A stretch of DNA of 64,000 nt from Kuafuiihalomonas sp050331295. GTDB taxonomy: Bacteria; Myxococcota; Kuafuiibacteriia; Kuafuiibacteriales; Kuafuiibacteriaceae. Every line of letters starts with the position of its first letter. Position 1 is the stretch's first letter. A program made the translations under genes and the position numbers. Positions 42,248 to 51,245 of the stretch are shown in pieces. The notes beneath the pieces were generated by a model, which was not told the origin of the DNA, searched no databases, and saw nothing but the letters and a program-made list of their open reading frames with translations. The DNA is taken from positions 556,639 to 620,638 of the forward strand of contig JBHJGZ010000004.1 of assembly GCA_050331295.1 (NCBI GenBank). The letters run 5' to 3'.

Positions 42248-43498
42248 TCAAACCTGAAGCTCGGGGTACAACGGAAACTGCCGCGTGAACTCGTGGATGT
42301 CCTTCCGCACGTTTTCCAAGGCTGTCGGCTGGTCCGGTGCGGCCAACGCCCGGTCTATGAATTCCACGACCTGAACCATGTCTTGCTGCTTCATGCCGCG
42401 ACTGGTCAGCGCCGGCGTTCCCAGCCGAATCCCCGAGGTCACGAAAGGTGATTCGGGGTCGCCGGGAATCATGTTCTTGTTCACGGTGATGTCTGCAGCC
42501 CCGAGGGCCTCTTCCGCGACCTTGCCGGTCAGGCTCTTGTTGCGAAGGTCGACGAGAACCAGATGGTTGTCTGTACCGCCGGAGACCAGACGAAAGCCCC
42601 GAGACAGAAACGCTTCCGCCATGGCCTTCGCGTTATCCACGATTTGCCGAGCGTAGGTTTTAAATGAAGGTTGAAGGGCTTCATGAAACGCCACTGCTTT
42701 CCCGGCAATGACGTGCATGAGGGGCCCACCCTGCATTCCAGGGAACACCCGACCGTTAACCCGCTTTGCGTGCTCCTTCTTGGTCAATATCAGGCCGCCG
42801 CGAGGGCCTCGAAGCGTCTTGTGCGTGGTCGTGGTCACGAAATCGGCGTGCGGCACCGGTGACGGGTGGAGCTCGGCCGCCACCAAACCCGCGATATGGG
42901 CGATGTCGGTCAAGAACATCGCTCCCGCGTCGCGAGCCATGGACGCCATTCGTTCGAATTCTATCACTCTCGGATACGAAGAGGCTCCGGCCACGAGGAG
43001 TTTCGGCCGATGTTCCTGCAGAAGGCGATGGATGCGATCGTAGTCGATGCGGTGAGTTTCGGGATGCACCCCATATGCGAGGGGTTGGTACAAGCGTCCG
43101 GAGAAGTTGACCGGGGAGCCATGGGTGAGGTGCCCACCCTCTGAAAGGCTCATCGCCACCATCTTGTCGCCCGGCTCCAGCACCGAGAAATAGACCGCCA
43201 TGTTGGCGGAAGCCCCGCTGTGCGGCTGTACGTTGGCCGCCTCCGCTCCGAACAGACGCTTCGCCCGCTCGATGGCCAGGTTCTCGGCCCGGTCGACCTC
43301 GTGACAGCCGCCGTAATATCGCTTCCCTGGGAGACCTTCGGCGTACTTGTTGGTCAAGGTGGTACCGACCGCTTCCAACACCGCCTGGCTCGTAAAGTTT
43401 TCGCTTGCGATCAGCTCCAGACCGTTCCGCTGACGATTCGTTTCCTGAACCACCACGTCATAGATGTCCGGATCCACCTCGCGTAAAGCTTTGAGCAT
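42248..43498 (-). CDS. glyA: Serine hydroxymethyltransferase
   Basis: The 416-residue PLP enzyme has the standard GlyA blocks: IASENFTSQAVLEAVGT near 30, NKYAEGLPGKRYYGGC near 50, the PLP lysine in VTTTTHKTLRGPRGG near 225 and GGTDNHLVLVDLR. It converts serine and tetrahydrofolate to glycine and methylene-THF. The start ATG 43498 follows a GAGGAG motif. It leads the glyA-nrdR-rib gene series. Confidence 0.97.
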   Translation of the reverse strand: MLKALREVDPDIYDVVVQETNRQRNGLELIASENFTSQAVLEAVGTTLTNKYAEGLPGKRYYGGCHEVDRAENLAIERAKRLFGAEAANVQPHSGASANMAVYFSVLEPGDKMVAMSLSEGGHLTHGSPVNFSGRLYQPLAYGVHPETHRIDYDRIHRLLQEHRPKLLVAGASSYPRVIEFERMASMARDAGAMFLTDIAHIAGLVAAELHPSPVPHADFVTTTTHKTLRGPRGGLILTKKEHAKRVNGRVFPGMQGGPLMHVIAGKAVAFHEALQPSFKTYARQIVDNAKAMAEAFLSRGFRLVSGGTDNHLVLVDLRNKSLTGKVAEEALGAADITVNKNMIPGDPESPFVTSGIRLGTPALTSRGMKQQDMVQVVEFIDRALAAPDQPTALENVRKDIHEFTRQFPLYPELQV

Positions 43499-43546
43499 GC
43501 TCCTCTTTGCCGTGGCGCGGGCATCGAGGGCAAGTGACGATGGACC

Positions 43547-44269
43547 TCAGCCGACCCGCACCACCCAGGTTGGATCCACCGCAGCGAGAATTGCATCCCG
43601 AACTTCGACCGCCCGTTCGGCAATCCGCGACTCTACCGTGACTTCCACCCGATGATCCTCTGAACCGAATTTGGGGTAGGAACCCAACTTCACCTCGGGA
43701 TGCTCTGCGTGGAGGCGCATCAGCAGTTGGGACAATTGATGCTCGGCGGCCCGCAGGAACACGCGATGGACCTGGTATGGGGGCTCCGCCCCCAGCCAAG
43801 GCACCAGGCCATCGACCTTTTCCCGGAGGAAGCGGGGAACCCCTGGAAAGACGAACACGTTCTCGATGCGGATGAGCGGATAACCGAGGTCATCAACCAT
43901 CTCAGCGCCTTCCGGAAGGCACACCATCCTGTCCCAACTCGGGTCCGGCTCGACCCCGTACTGTTGTTGAAGGCGGTCCACCAAGGGCTGATACCGGGTC
44001 AACGCCACGCCCAAGCCTCGCGCCACGCCCTCGAAGGTAACGTCATCGTGGGTCGAACCGATTCCCCCGCTGGTCAGCACGATATCGAGGCGGTTTGCCA
44101 TGTCGCGTATGTCTGCCGCGATGGCGGGGACATCATCTCCCACCATGACCATGCGGAGCAGGTCGACACCCCGGGCCCGGAGGTAGCTGGCCAGAAAGGG
44201 GCCATTCTCGTCCCGGATCTTTCCGGACAGAATCTCGTCACCGATGATGAGAACGCCGGCCGTGGGCAC
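43547..44269 (-). CDS. CinA N-terminal-like molybdopterin-binding domain protein (COG1058)
   Basis: The 240-residue protein has the MoaB/Mog-like fold of the CinA N-terminal domain: GVLIIGDEILSGKIRDENGPFL at the start, LTSGGIGSTHDDVTFEGVA near 65-80 and FVFPGVPRFLREKV near 137. The deamidase C-terminal domain of full CinA (about 410 residues) is absent. Stand-alone members often have unknown or ADP-ribose/NAD-related pyrophosphatase roles. GTG start at 44269. Confidence 0.88.
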   Translation of the reverse strand: MPTAGVLIIGDEILSGKIRDENGPFLASYLRARGVDLLRMVMVGDDVPAIAADIRDMANRLDIVLTSGGIGSTHDDVTFEGVARGLGVALTRYQPLVDRLQQQYGVEPDPSWDRMVCLPEGAEMVDDLGYPLIRIENVFVFPGVPRFLREKVDGLVPWLGAEPPYQVHRVFLRAAEHQLSQLLMRLHAEHPEVKLGSYPKFGSEDHRVEVTVESRIAERAVEVRDAILAAVDPTWVVRVG

Positions 44270-44278
44270 GACTGTATG

Positions 44279-44917
44279 CTACTCGGAGCGACCCGGAGGG
44301 GGTACCGGATTGCCGCCGTTGGTCGCCGGCGCGAGGTCATAGTGAATCAGGTCCTGGCGCGTTTGCGGCACCCGGCGGCCCTCTAGGATGGCCACGGTCT
44401 CGACCCGCGCGAGGCCGATGCCCCGGACCCAGGTCCACCGCGCCTCGAGGGTCATCCGGGCGTCTCTTCGGAGGCGACTGACCACCGTGAGGCACGCCTC
44501 GAAGCGGCCGGCGCGAAGGGTGCACGGCTGGTCGACGGACCGGATGGTATAGCGTTCCACCGCGCTTGCGCTCTGAACGGCGCTCCATTCGGTTCCTGGC
44601 TCCAAGGGAAGACGGACGAGGTACCGGTCTCGGTCCCGAAGCCCATTCGGCGACAAGGCCAAAGCTCCCCCGGCATCATCGACGAAGTACGGCCCTTCCT
44701 TTCGGACCGTCTTGACGGTGCGGCGACCCGTCTGTCCTTGAAAGTCCACTTCATAGGTCCGTTCGACTCCCACCCGGAGCATGGCGTAGGCTTCGAGCTG
44801 TCGGCGACCGCCGGATGGCTCCTGCCGCTGCGACGGCGAGGGCGTGGAATGGGCACACCCGTGAAGAGCCACCGCAAAGGCCACCGACCAAGGGATGACA
44901 TCGGCTCGCGGCCTCAC
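44279..44917 (-). CDS. Putative lipoprotein, uncharacterised
   Basis: I do not recognise a domain in this 212-residue protein. It has an N-terminal hydrophobic segment and a possible lipobox LHGC at residues 18-21; the His is unusual. The rest is beta-rich (VERTYEVDFQGQTGRRTV), with a proline-rich end. The GTG start overlaps the HEAT-like lipoprotein gene stop (GTGA), so they are coupled. Probably envelope-located. Confidence 0.7.
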   Translation of the reverse strand: MRPRADVIPWSVAFAVALHGCAHSTPSPSQRQEPSGGRRQLEAYAMLRVGVERTYEVDFQGQTGRRTVKTVRKEGPYFVDDAGGALALSPNGLRDRDRYLVRLPLEPGTEWSAVQSASAVERYTIRSVDQPCTLRAGRFEACLTVVSRLRRDARMTLEARWTWVRGIGLARVETVAILEGRRVPQTRQDLIHYDLAPATNGGNPVPPPGRSE

Positions 44918-45861
44918 GGCGATTCCTCGGAAGACTTGGCCCGCTCTTCCAGGGTTTGAAGGGCTTCCTTGGCCACCGCCTTTAAGGCCGGATTGGGATG
45001 GCCTTGAGCCACCGTGAACAGGAACGCCTGGGCCTCCTCTCCGCCAAGGTGAGCGAGCGCGTACAGAATGGGGGGCCAGAACGCCGGGGGACGTCGATCG
45101 GTGGCAGCGATCAAGGCCGGGGCGGCGGCGGGGTCACCGATGGCCACGAGCGCCCCGACCGCTTCCACGACCAACTCGACTTCGGCGCCGATCTGGATTT
45201 TGGCCGCGATGGGAGCGACGGCGGTGGAGATGCGGCGTCGAGCCGCCTCGTCCATGGCCAGCTTCGCCTTCCCTTCGTCGGCCTGCTCGATGAGGGCGAC
45301 GACGGCCGACGGCTCGGCCTGCACCAAGCTCCATCGCGTCACCATGGCCTCCGCAGCCGCGGCCGACGCTTGTTCCACCGCCGACGACCAATCATTCCCT
45401 TGTCCCATTGCCCCGACCCGTAAGCGACGGTCGAGGTCCTGAGGCGTCCGCTGACTGCGGGGCCTGAGGGGCACCAGCTCGGCCGCCACCGCTGCTTTCC
45501 ATAACGCGGCGTCACGGGTTTCCGGCTCTCCGTGGCCCGAGTCGTCGTCGGAGACCTGGCCGACGCGGGCCAGTCGCATGGACAACTGCGCCGGGGCTCC
45601 GCCGGATCCAATGCCAGGCTGTTCACGAAGCCGTTGCGCCAGCTCCGTTGCCATCCGCTGAAGCGTGGCTGTTGCCGCCTTCATGGGTCGGGCATCGACA
45701 TCGACGTGCTGGATATCGAGCCGAGGCGCATCGTCTGGGCATCCGGTCAGCGCCCACAACAGGAGGACGCCCCATCCCCAGTGAAGCCATTGAGCCTTCG
45801 TCCGAAACCACTCAAATGCCGAGAAGGAGCCTGGTCCCGAAGTTCTCTGCCAAACCTGCAT
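44914..45861 (-). CDS. Putative lipoprotein with C-terminal HEAT-like repeats
   Basis: The protein of about 315 residues has a hydrophobic segment ending in a good lipobox LTGC (WALTGC), then an Ala-, Arg- and Gln-rich helical region. A C-terminal HEAT-like portion follows (VGALVAIGDPAAAPALIAATD, ILYALAHLGGEEAQAF). The start is uncertain. I use the ATG at 45861, which overlaps the metallophosphatase gene by 50 bases; no start codon lies nearer to the signal region in this frame. It is coupled to the next lipoprotein by GTGA. Confidence 0.65.
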   Translation of the reverse strand: MQVWQRTSGPGSFSAFEWFRTKAQWLHWGWGVLLLWALTGCPDDAPRLDIQHVDVDARPMKAATATLQRMATELAQRLREQPGIGSGGAPAQLSMRLARVGQVSDDDSGHGEPETRDAALWKAAVAAELVPLRPRSQRTPQDLDRRLRVGAMGQGNDWSSAVEQASAAAAEAMVTRWSLVQAEPSAVVALIEQADEGKAKLAMDEAARRRISTAVAPIAAKIQIGAEVELVVEAVGALVAIGDPAAAPALIAATDRRPPAFWPPILYALAHLGGEEAQAFLFTVAQGHPNPALKAVAKEALQTLEERAKSSEESP

Positions 45862-46546
45862 CGACGATCTTCTGTCGCTGAGTCTCCACATCATACTCCG
45901 CCCGCAGAAACTCAAAACGCTCCGTCTCCGTATCGTACAGTCCGGCGCAAGCCCGTGGATCATAATCTCGCGGCTGACCGACGGAACCAACCGTCACGAT
46001 GTACTTGTAGCGCGCCTTCAGCCGGAAACGGACCCCGACCACGTCCAGCGCCTCGGCCTCCGAAACCGCGAACACTTTTGTCAGATGGGAATGCCCAATG
46101 AACGTCACGCGGGCCAGATCCTCTTTGACCTGAAAGAGCTCCTGCGCCTGCTCCGTCGTGAACACGTAATCGTACTCCTCCGGAACGTGCGGCGAGCCAT
46201 GGCTCAACTCCACTCCGTCCAACCGATGCGTATATGGCAAGTTCGAAAGCCACTCGAGATTCGCCGGATCCAGTTGGTCACGGCACCAGTCCAAGGCGTC
46301 CCGAGCCGCGTCGTAGTAATACGAGTAATCCATCCGGCCGGCGACCGCGGCATCGTGATTGCCGAGGAGCGTGACGTCGGCGAGTTCACGAATCCGCGTA
46401 CAACATGCGTTCGGGTCCGCCCCGTATCCTACGATGTCGCCCAGGCAAAAGTAGCGGTCGATGGGGCCCCGCTTCGAGTAGGCCTCGAGAATCGCCTCGA
46501 GGGCTTCGATGTTCCCATGAACATCGGAAAACAGGGCATACCGCAT
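45812..46546 (-). CDS. Metallophosphoesterase (YfcE/Rv-type calcineurin-like)
   Basis: The 244-residue protein has the metallophosphatase core: SDVHGNIEALEAIL at residues 7-20, CLGDIVGYGADP near 38-50, LGNHDAAV near 66, GSPHVPEEYDYV near 120 and GHSHLTKV near 150. These supply the two-metal Asp, His and Asn ligands. Family members include phosphodiesterases such as YfcE and diadenosine tetraphosphatases; the substrate is unknown. The start ATG 46546 opens directly with MRYALFSDVHGN. It is divergent from the PEGA gene. Confidence 0.92.
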   Translation of the reverse strand: MRYALFSDVHGNIEALEAILEAYSKRGPIDRYFCLGDIVGYGADPNACCTRIRELADVTLLGNHDAAVAGRMDYSYYYDAARDALDWCRDQLDPANLEWLSNLPYTHRLDGVELSHGSPHVPEEYDYVFTTEQAQELFQVKEDLARVTFIGHSHLTKVFAVSEAEALDVVGVRFRLKARYKYIVTVGSVGQPRDYDPRACAGLYDTETERFEFLRAEYDVETQRQKIVDAGLAENFGTRLLLGI

Positions 46547-46658
46547 TGACCCGCGAAACGTATGCGACCGAGTCCATTGTGAGCAAGGCAGATGGTGCTC
46601 CCGCTCAAGAAGCCCAGTCCTCGATTCTCCAACGGTATGGACGTGATACCCTCTCCCC
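46547..46658. promoter_or_regulatory. Divergent intergenic region, metallophosphoesterase / PEGA protein
   Basis: A 112-base gap between divergent genes. Promoters for both must lie here; I see no clear -35/-10 pair. Confidence 0.3.
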
Positions 46659-47369
46659 ATGACCCATCCATGGTCTGGCGTCTTCGGGGATGTGGAACAA
46701 TCCGAGCTGGAGGCCGAACCAGAGACCGTGACGGAAGAGATTGCGGCCAAGCCGAGCTTGGACCTTCCCGTGCCTGACGGGCCTCCATCGGTCCCTCCCC
46801 GCTCCATCGCGACGGAGCCCGACCAACCAGCGCCGTTCTCTACCGAGGTCCTTCTTCAGCGCTTCGAAGCCTCTCCCTCAGGAAGGCCGCGTCGACCCGG
46901 CGGCGCCATTCTCGCTGAATACGGCGGTGTCATCGGCACCTTGGCCCTCGGCACGTTGGCGGTCTTTTTGGCCATGCGCTACGGAAGTTGTGCACCGCGC
47001 GAGCAGGCGGCGGAGCCGGCGGCCCCGTCTCCGTCCCAGCGGTCCTCCGACTCACGGTCGAAGACCTCCCAGGCCGGTATTCCTTCGAACGGCGGCGGTT
47101 CGGACGACGCCCTTGAAAAGGACGAGCAACCCGAGGCTGGACCTCGGGTCCCGGTGCTCTCGGTGGTGAGTTCGCCTCCAGGCGCTTTGGTGGAAGTCGA
47201 TGGCACCATCTATGGCCGCACGCCTCTCATTCTTCCGAGCCCACGCGCCGAAAGATTCGAGGTCCGTCTTCGCTTGGATGAGCATCGGCCTTTCCGAACC
47301 GTCGTCGGTCCCAACGACGCCGGTCACTTCAGCGTCAATGCGACGCTGGAACCGATACGCCCCGATTAG
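46659..47369 (+). CDS. PEGA-domain membrane protein
   Basis: The 236-residue protein has an acidic, proline-rich N-terminal region, a single transmembrane segment at about 85-107 (VIGTLALGTLAVFLAM), a low-complexity Ser/Ala linker and a C-terminal PEGA domain (VVSSPPGALVEVDGTIYGRTPLIL) at about 165-236. PEGA domains are found on surface or periplasmic parts of Myxococcota proteins and often follow kinase domains; here there is no kinase. Its role is likely structural or sensory at the envelope. It converges on the next gene with a 4-base overlap. Confidence 0.85.
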   Translation: MTHPWSGVFGDVEQSELEAEPETVTEEIAAKPSLDLPVPDGPPSVPPRSIATEPDQPAPFSTEVLLQRFEASPSGRPRRPGGAILAEYGGVIGTLALGTLAVFLAMRYGSCAPREQAAEPAAPSPSQRSSDSRSKTSQAGIPSNGGGSDDALEKDEQPEAGPRVPVLSVVSSPPGALVEVDGTIYGRTPLILPSPRAERFEVRLRLDEHRPFRTVVGPNDAGHFSVNATLEPIRPD

Positions 47370-48307
47370 TCCCTCCTTTTTCCGGCGATTTCTTCCTCGG
47401 TCGCTTCGACCACGTCCGCATCCCAAGCTTCGCCCGTTCGGAGCTGCCAATCCGCTCGAACCGGCACCTTCCGCCACGCGAAGGAGGCTTGAATCGAGCG
47501 CCCGCGGTCGTTCGCGGTGAAGTCGTAGTTCACGTCGACCGCGTGGGCCTGAGACGGCATGACGGGAATCCTCAACGTCGCCACCGCCACGTATGAAGGA
47601 AACGCGGAAACATACTTCTGAGGAGCTTGGATGATGACGTAGGGACTTGCGCTTCCCTCGGCGCGACCGAGGACGATCTCGACCTCGTCCTTCATCTGGC
47701 CCGTTCTCCGCATCTGCTTCTTTTGTAAACGGGTGGGCTCTCCCATGGTCCAGTACTGCATTTCGAGGCGCCCCCAGCTGACCCGCGTCTCGTCCTCGAT
47801 GCCCCACAGGAACATTTTGGCTTCGAGCATCGGAGATGCGGTTCCCTCTCGGATTCGGCGGATGTCGTAGATGTCGACCCGGACGTTTCCGTTCTCGGTG
47901 ACGCGAGAAAGAACCGGTTCCCAGTCGCCGCTCCGCAAGACTTCGTAGGCTTCCTTGACCATCGCGTAGCCTTCCAACATCGACGTCTTCTGGGTGGCCT
48001 TGATCTCGCCCTTCGCGAAGGCTTCTTCGACGTGTCTCTCGAACGCGTCGTCTTCGAGCCACTCTGGATGTTCGGCGTACAGTGCGTCGAGATCTCCGTC
48101 GTAGCTTCTCAGCGCATCCTTGATCTGCCGCGCATAATCCTCGGTCGGTTCACCGACGATGGCAGCAGCCTGCTCGGCAAAGGTCGCCCGCCGCCGTTCG
48201 AGCGCCTCGCTCAACGCTTCTCGCGCCTGATTCTCGGCGTAGCGGGTGTAGTAGTAGTACCCGCTCGCCGCTGCGACGACCATGATGACGAGAAGCGTCC
48301 GAAACAT
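47366..48307 (-). CDS. Uncharacterised protein with N-terminal membrane anchor
   Basis: I do not recognise a domain in this 313-residue protein. An N-terminal hydrophobic helix (FRTLLVIMVVAAASGYYYY) is followed by a charged helical stretch, then a beta-rich region with conserved-looking segments (WGRLEMQYWTMGEPTRL, FPSYVAVATLRIPVM). It is probably bound to the inner membrane with a periplasmic body. The ATG at 48307 fits the anchor. It overlaps the convergent PEGA gene by 4 bases. Confidence 0.75.
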   Translation of the reverse strand: MFRTLLVIMVVAAASGYYYYTRYAENQAREALSEALERRRATFAEQAAAIVGEPTEDYARQIKDALRSYDGDLDALYAEHPEWLEDDAFERHVEEAFAKGEIKATQKTSMLEGYAMVKEAYEVLRSGDWEPVLSRVTENGNVRVDIYDIRRIREGTASPMLEAKMFLWGIEDETRVSWGRLEMQYWTMGEPTRLQKKQMRRTGQMKDEVEIVLGRAEGSASPYVIIQAPQKYVSAFPSYVAVATLRIPVMPSQAHAVDVNYDFTANDRGRSIQASFAWRKVPVRADWQLRTGEAWDADVVEATEEEIAGKRRD

Positions 48308-48356
48308 AGGCGCGAATTAGGCGATTCGAGGGACCATTTCAAGGCGTCCTCGAGCG

Positions 48357-49190
48357 CTATCCGATCAGCTGACGGGAAGCCGCATCCGCCGCGATCATCA
48401 AGAGCCGCGACAATGTATCCTGCGCGCCCCGCGCCGCCGCTTGAACATCCTCGTGTCGAAGGACGGTGTCACTCAGACCCGCGGCTCGGTTTGTGATGCA
48501 GCTGATGCCGAGCAGGCGAACTCCAAGATGCTTCAGCGCAATGGCTTCCAGCACCGTGGACATGCCTACTGCGTCCGCGCCCATCTGCCGCAACATCCTG
48601 ATTTGGGCCGGCGTCTCGTACTCCGGTCCCGGCACACCTGCATAGACACCGCTCGTGAGTTCGATCCCTTCCTCCGCTGCCCTCTTCATTACCTCGGTCC
48701 GAAGCTCTGCATCGTACACTTCACTCATGTCGGGGAATCGAGGTCCCCACGCGCCGTGATTTGGCCCGGAGAGAGGGCTGAGACCGGTCAGGTTCAGGTG
48801 ATCCGACAGCATCATCAACGAGCCGGGAAGCTGATGGTGTCCGATAGCTCCGGCCGCATTTGTGAGGACAAACGTGCGGCAACCCCACATCGCGATCCCG
48901 CGGACTGCTCGGACCACTTCGTTCGCGCTCCGCCCTTCATAGATGTGGGTCCGGCCGGCGAGGAACGCGATGGACAGTCCGAAACCCTTTCGAAGGAGAA
49001 GCTTGCCGGGATGACCGGTCACCGTCGTGGCCGGTAGGTACGGCAGGTCGCTGTACCGCACCTCGGCCACCGGCTCGAATGGTCCGACCAACGCAGACAG
49101 ACCGGAACCCAAAACGACGGCGAGGTCGGGTGCCGGCCCGACCTCCTCGAGGGCAGAGACCAAGGTCGAAACCTTCATGTGCTCACGCAT
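48357..49190 (-). CDS. punA: Purine nucleoside phosphorylase
   Basis: The 277-residue trimeric-type PNP has the key blocks LAVVLGSGLSALVG near 25, TTVTGHPGKL near 55, GRTHIYEGRS near 80, TNAAGAIGHHQLPGSLMMLSDHLNLTG near 109-135, PEYETPAQIRMLR and MSTVLEAIALKH. It phosphorolyses inosine/guanosine or deoxy forms to base plus ribose-1-phosphate. It follows thymidine phosphorylase; the ATG at 49190 overlaps that stop by 8 bases, and an ATG four codons later (49178) is an alternative. Confidence 0.95.
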   Translation of the reverse strand: MREHMKVSTLVSALEEVGPAPDLAVVLGSGLSALVGPFEPVAEVRYSDLPYLPATTVTGHPGKLLLRKGFGLSIAFLAGRTHIYEGRSANEVVRAVRGIAMWGCRTFVLTNAAGAIGHHQLPGSLMMLSDHLNLTGLSPLSGPNHGAWGPRFPDMSEVYDAELRTEVMKRAAEEGIELTSGVYAGVPGPEYETPAQIRMLRQMGADAVGMSTVLEAIALKHLGVRLLGISCITNRAAGLSDTVLRHEDVQAAARGAQDTLSRLLMIAADAASRQLIG

Positions 49191-50472
49191 GGGTGTGGTA
49201 CCCCAAGATCAACGAAGGATGTCTCTCCACTGGTTCCTGAGTCCACTCGAGAGATTCCTGGAAGGACGCCACTGCGGCCGGGAACCCTTCCCGTGAGCGC
49301 GCGACCAGTCGTGCGATGGGTTGACCTTCTTCCACGGTCTCTCCGAGTGAGACGAATAGGTCTATCCCGGCCAGCGGATCGATCTCGTCTTCGGGTCGCC
49401 TCCGCCCCGCCCCGAGATACATGGCCGCCATGCCCACTTTGGCGGCGTCGAACGCGGCCAGAACGCCGGGCTGAGCCGCGCTTATCACTTGCTCCTGCAC
49501 GTGACGACGCCACGCACCCGGTCTGTGTAGCATCTCGACGTTGCCGCCTTGGGCCTCGACGACACGTTCCATGGCCCGCAGTCCGGCGCCCGAGGCCCGA
49601 GCTCGCTCCAGCTCCTGACGCCCGTCGGAACCGAGCAGGTGCGACCCCAACTCGAGAACCAACTCGTCGAGATCTGGGGGACCCTCGCCTCTCAAGCACG
49701 CCATCGCCTCATCGAGCTCGTTTGCGTTGCCCACTGTCCTCCCGATGGGCACATTCATGTCGGTGAGGACCGCCGTAGTCTGACATCCAAGCTGAGTCGA
49801 AACCGAGACCAAAGATTCGGCCAGCAGCTCGCCGTCGGTCCGCGTCTTCATGAACGCCCCCGAGCCCACCTTGACATCCAGAACCAGCGCATCGAGGCCT
49901 TCCGCCAGCTTCTTGCTCAAGATGGAAGCCGTGATGAGCGGAATCGATTCAACGGTTCCGGTCGCGTCCCGCAACGCATAGAGACGGCGATCCGCGGGTG
50001 CGACGTCATAGGACTGCCCCGCCATCACAAAACCACATCGCTCGACCACATCTCGAAAGCGGTCAACATCGAGCCGGCTCTCGAAACCTGGAATGCAAGA
50101 GAGCTTGTCTAACGTTCCGCCGGTATGTCCCAAGCCGCGGCCCGATATCATCGGCACCCGACGTCCACACGCGGCCACAAGAGGAGCGAGAGCGAGGCTC
50201 ACTTTGTCTCCAACTCCACCGGTGGAATGCTTATCCACCGTGGGCCGACCGTCGTCGGGCCAGCGAAAGCAATGACCCGAATCTCGCATTGCGACCGTCA
50301 AGGCCACGACGTGTTCGCGAGGGAGTCCCCGAAAACAAACGGCCATGGCCCAGGCCGACATCTGCTCAGGGAGCACTTCTTCACGAACGAATCCCTCGAG
50401 CAAGCTTTGGACTTCATTCACCGACACCGGTTCACCGGCGCGGGTTCGGCGAATGACGTCAGGCGCCCACAC
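49183..50472 (-). CDS. Thymidine/pyrimidine-nucleoside phosphorylase
   Basis: The 429-residue protein has the family blocks DKHSTGGVGDKVSL near 85, PMISGRGLGHTGGTLDKL near 115, the substrate loop SILSKKLAEGLDALVLDVKVGSGAFMK near 185-215 and TDMNVPIGRTVGNANE near 250. It cleaves thymidine (DeoA) or several pyrimidine nucleosides (Pdp) to base plus deoxyribose-1-phosphate; I cannot tell which. The start GTG 50472 gives the normal length. A GTG at 50556 overlaps the deoC stop as GTGA and would add 28 residues, so the start is open. Confidence 0.93.
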   Translation of the reverse strand: MWAPDVIRRTRAGEPVSVNEVQSLLEGFVREEVLPEQMSAWAMAVCFRGLPREHVVALTVAMRDSGHCFRWPDDGRPTVDKHSTGGVGDKVSLALAPLVAACGRRVPMISGRGLGHTGGTLDKLSCIPGFESRLDVDRFRDVVERCGFVMAGQSYDVAPADRRLYALRDATGTVESIPLITASILSKKLAEGLDALVLDVKVGSGAFMKTRTDGELLAESLVSVSTQLGCQTTAVLTDMNVPIGRTVGNANELDEAMACLRGEGPPDLDELVLELGSHLLGSDGRQELERARASGAGLRAMERVVEAQGGNVEMLHRPGAWRRHVQEQVISAAQPGVLAAFDAAKVGMAAMYLGAGRRRPEDEIDPLAGIDLFVSLGETVEEGQPIARLVARSREGFPAAVASFQESLEWTQEPVERHPSLILGYHTHA

Positions 50473-50552
50473 TGCATGGGAGTTGAAACCGAGGCCAGCC
50501 CGACTGTCAAAGCGAGCGAGACAGACTGACGCCGGGTCTGAGCCGCTCGCGT

Positions 50553-51218
50553 TCACGCATCGCGGGTCCGAAGCAGCTCTGGCCCCCGCGAGGTGCCGAT
50601 GCGGCTGGCACCTGCACGGATCAGAGCCTCGGCCTGGCCTCGGGTTCGGATGCCTCCGGATGCTTTGATCCTCACCGCACCGCCGACGAGGTCTCGGAGG
50701 AAGGCCACGACCTCGGGTTCGGCCGCCCCCGGCGCAAAGCCGGAGCACGTCTTTAGAAAGCTTGCGCCCGCCTGGACTGCGACCTCGGCCGCACGGCGAA
50801 GCTCAGCTTCCGTCAGGACTCCTGTCTCGAGAATCACCTTGACTGGGCGTGCAGCCGCAACGACGCCCGCGATGTCCTTCTCGACCTCGGACCAAAGGCC
50901 GCTCTTTATGCCACCGAGGTCCGCGACCATGTCCAGCTCGTCCGCTCCGGCTTCCACCGCTGCTCGAGCCTCTTCCGCCTTTGCAGAGGAGATTACCGAA
51001 CCTGACGGAAAGCCCACCACGGAAACAACGGTGCGTCCGGTCTCTGCGCGGATCCTGGACACCCACCGACTCGGGACACAGACCCCCAAACAGCCCGCTT
51101 CATCGGCATCGCGACAGAGGCGGACGAATGCCTCTCGGTCGGCCCTGGGGCTCAAGAGGGTATGTTCGACGCATCCCGGGAGGTCGAGGACGGTGCTTTC
51201 GTGTCCCGATTCAGCCAT
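50553..51218 (-). CDS. deoC: Deoxyribose-phosphate aldolase
   Basis: The 221-residue class I aldolase has the DeoC blocks: EHTLLSPRADREAFVRLC near 17, ADELDMVADLGGIKSG near 93, VKVILETGVL with the active-site Lys region near 125, FLKTCSGFAPG (Schiff-base Lys) near 153 and VRIKASGGIRT near 183. It splits deoxyribose-5-phosphate to glyceraldehyde-3-phosphate and acetaldehyde. It leads a nucleoside salvage cluster with the pyrimidine phosphorylase and punA. ATG start. Confidence 0.95.
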   Translation of the reverse strand: MAESGHESTVLDLPGCVEHTLLSPRADREAFVRLCRDADEAGCLGVCVPSRWVSRIRAETGRTVVSVVGFPSGSVISSAKAEEARAAVEAGADELDMVADLGGIKSGLWSEVEKDIAGVVAAARPVKVILETGVLTEAELRRAAEVAVQAGASFLKTCSGFAPGAAEPEVVAFLRDLVGGAVRIKASGGIRTRGQAEALIRAGASRIGTSRGPELLRTRDA

Positions 51219-51245
51219 ACGTACACGAGAGAAACGGTGCGCGTT

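Noticed and set aside
43499..43546. Glycine riboswitch before glyA
   Set aside because: Only 48 bases separate glyA from the upstream gene, too short for a glycine aptamer.
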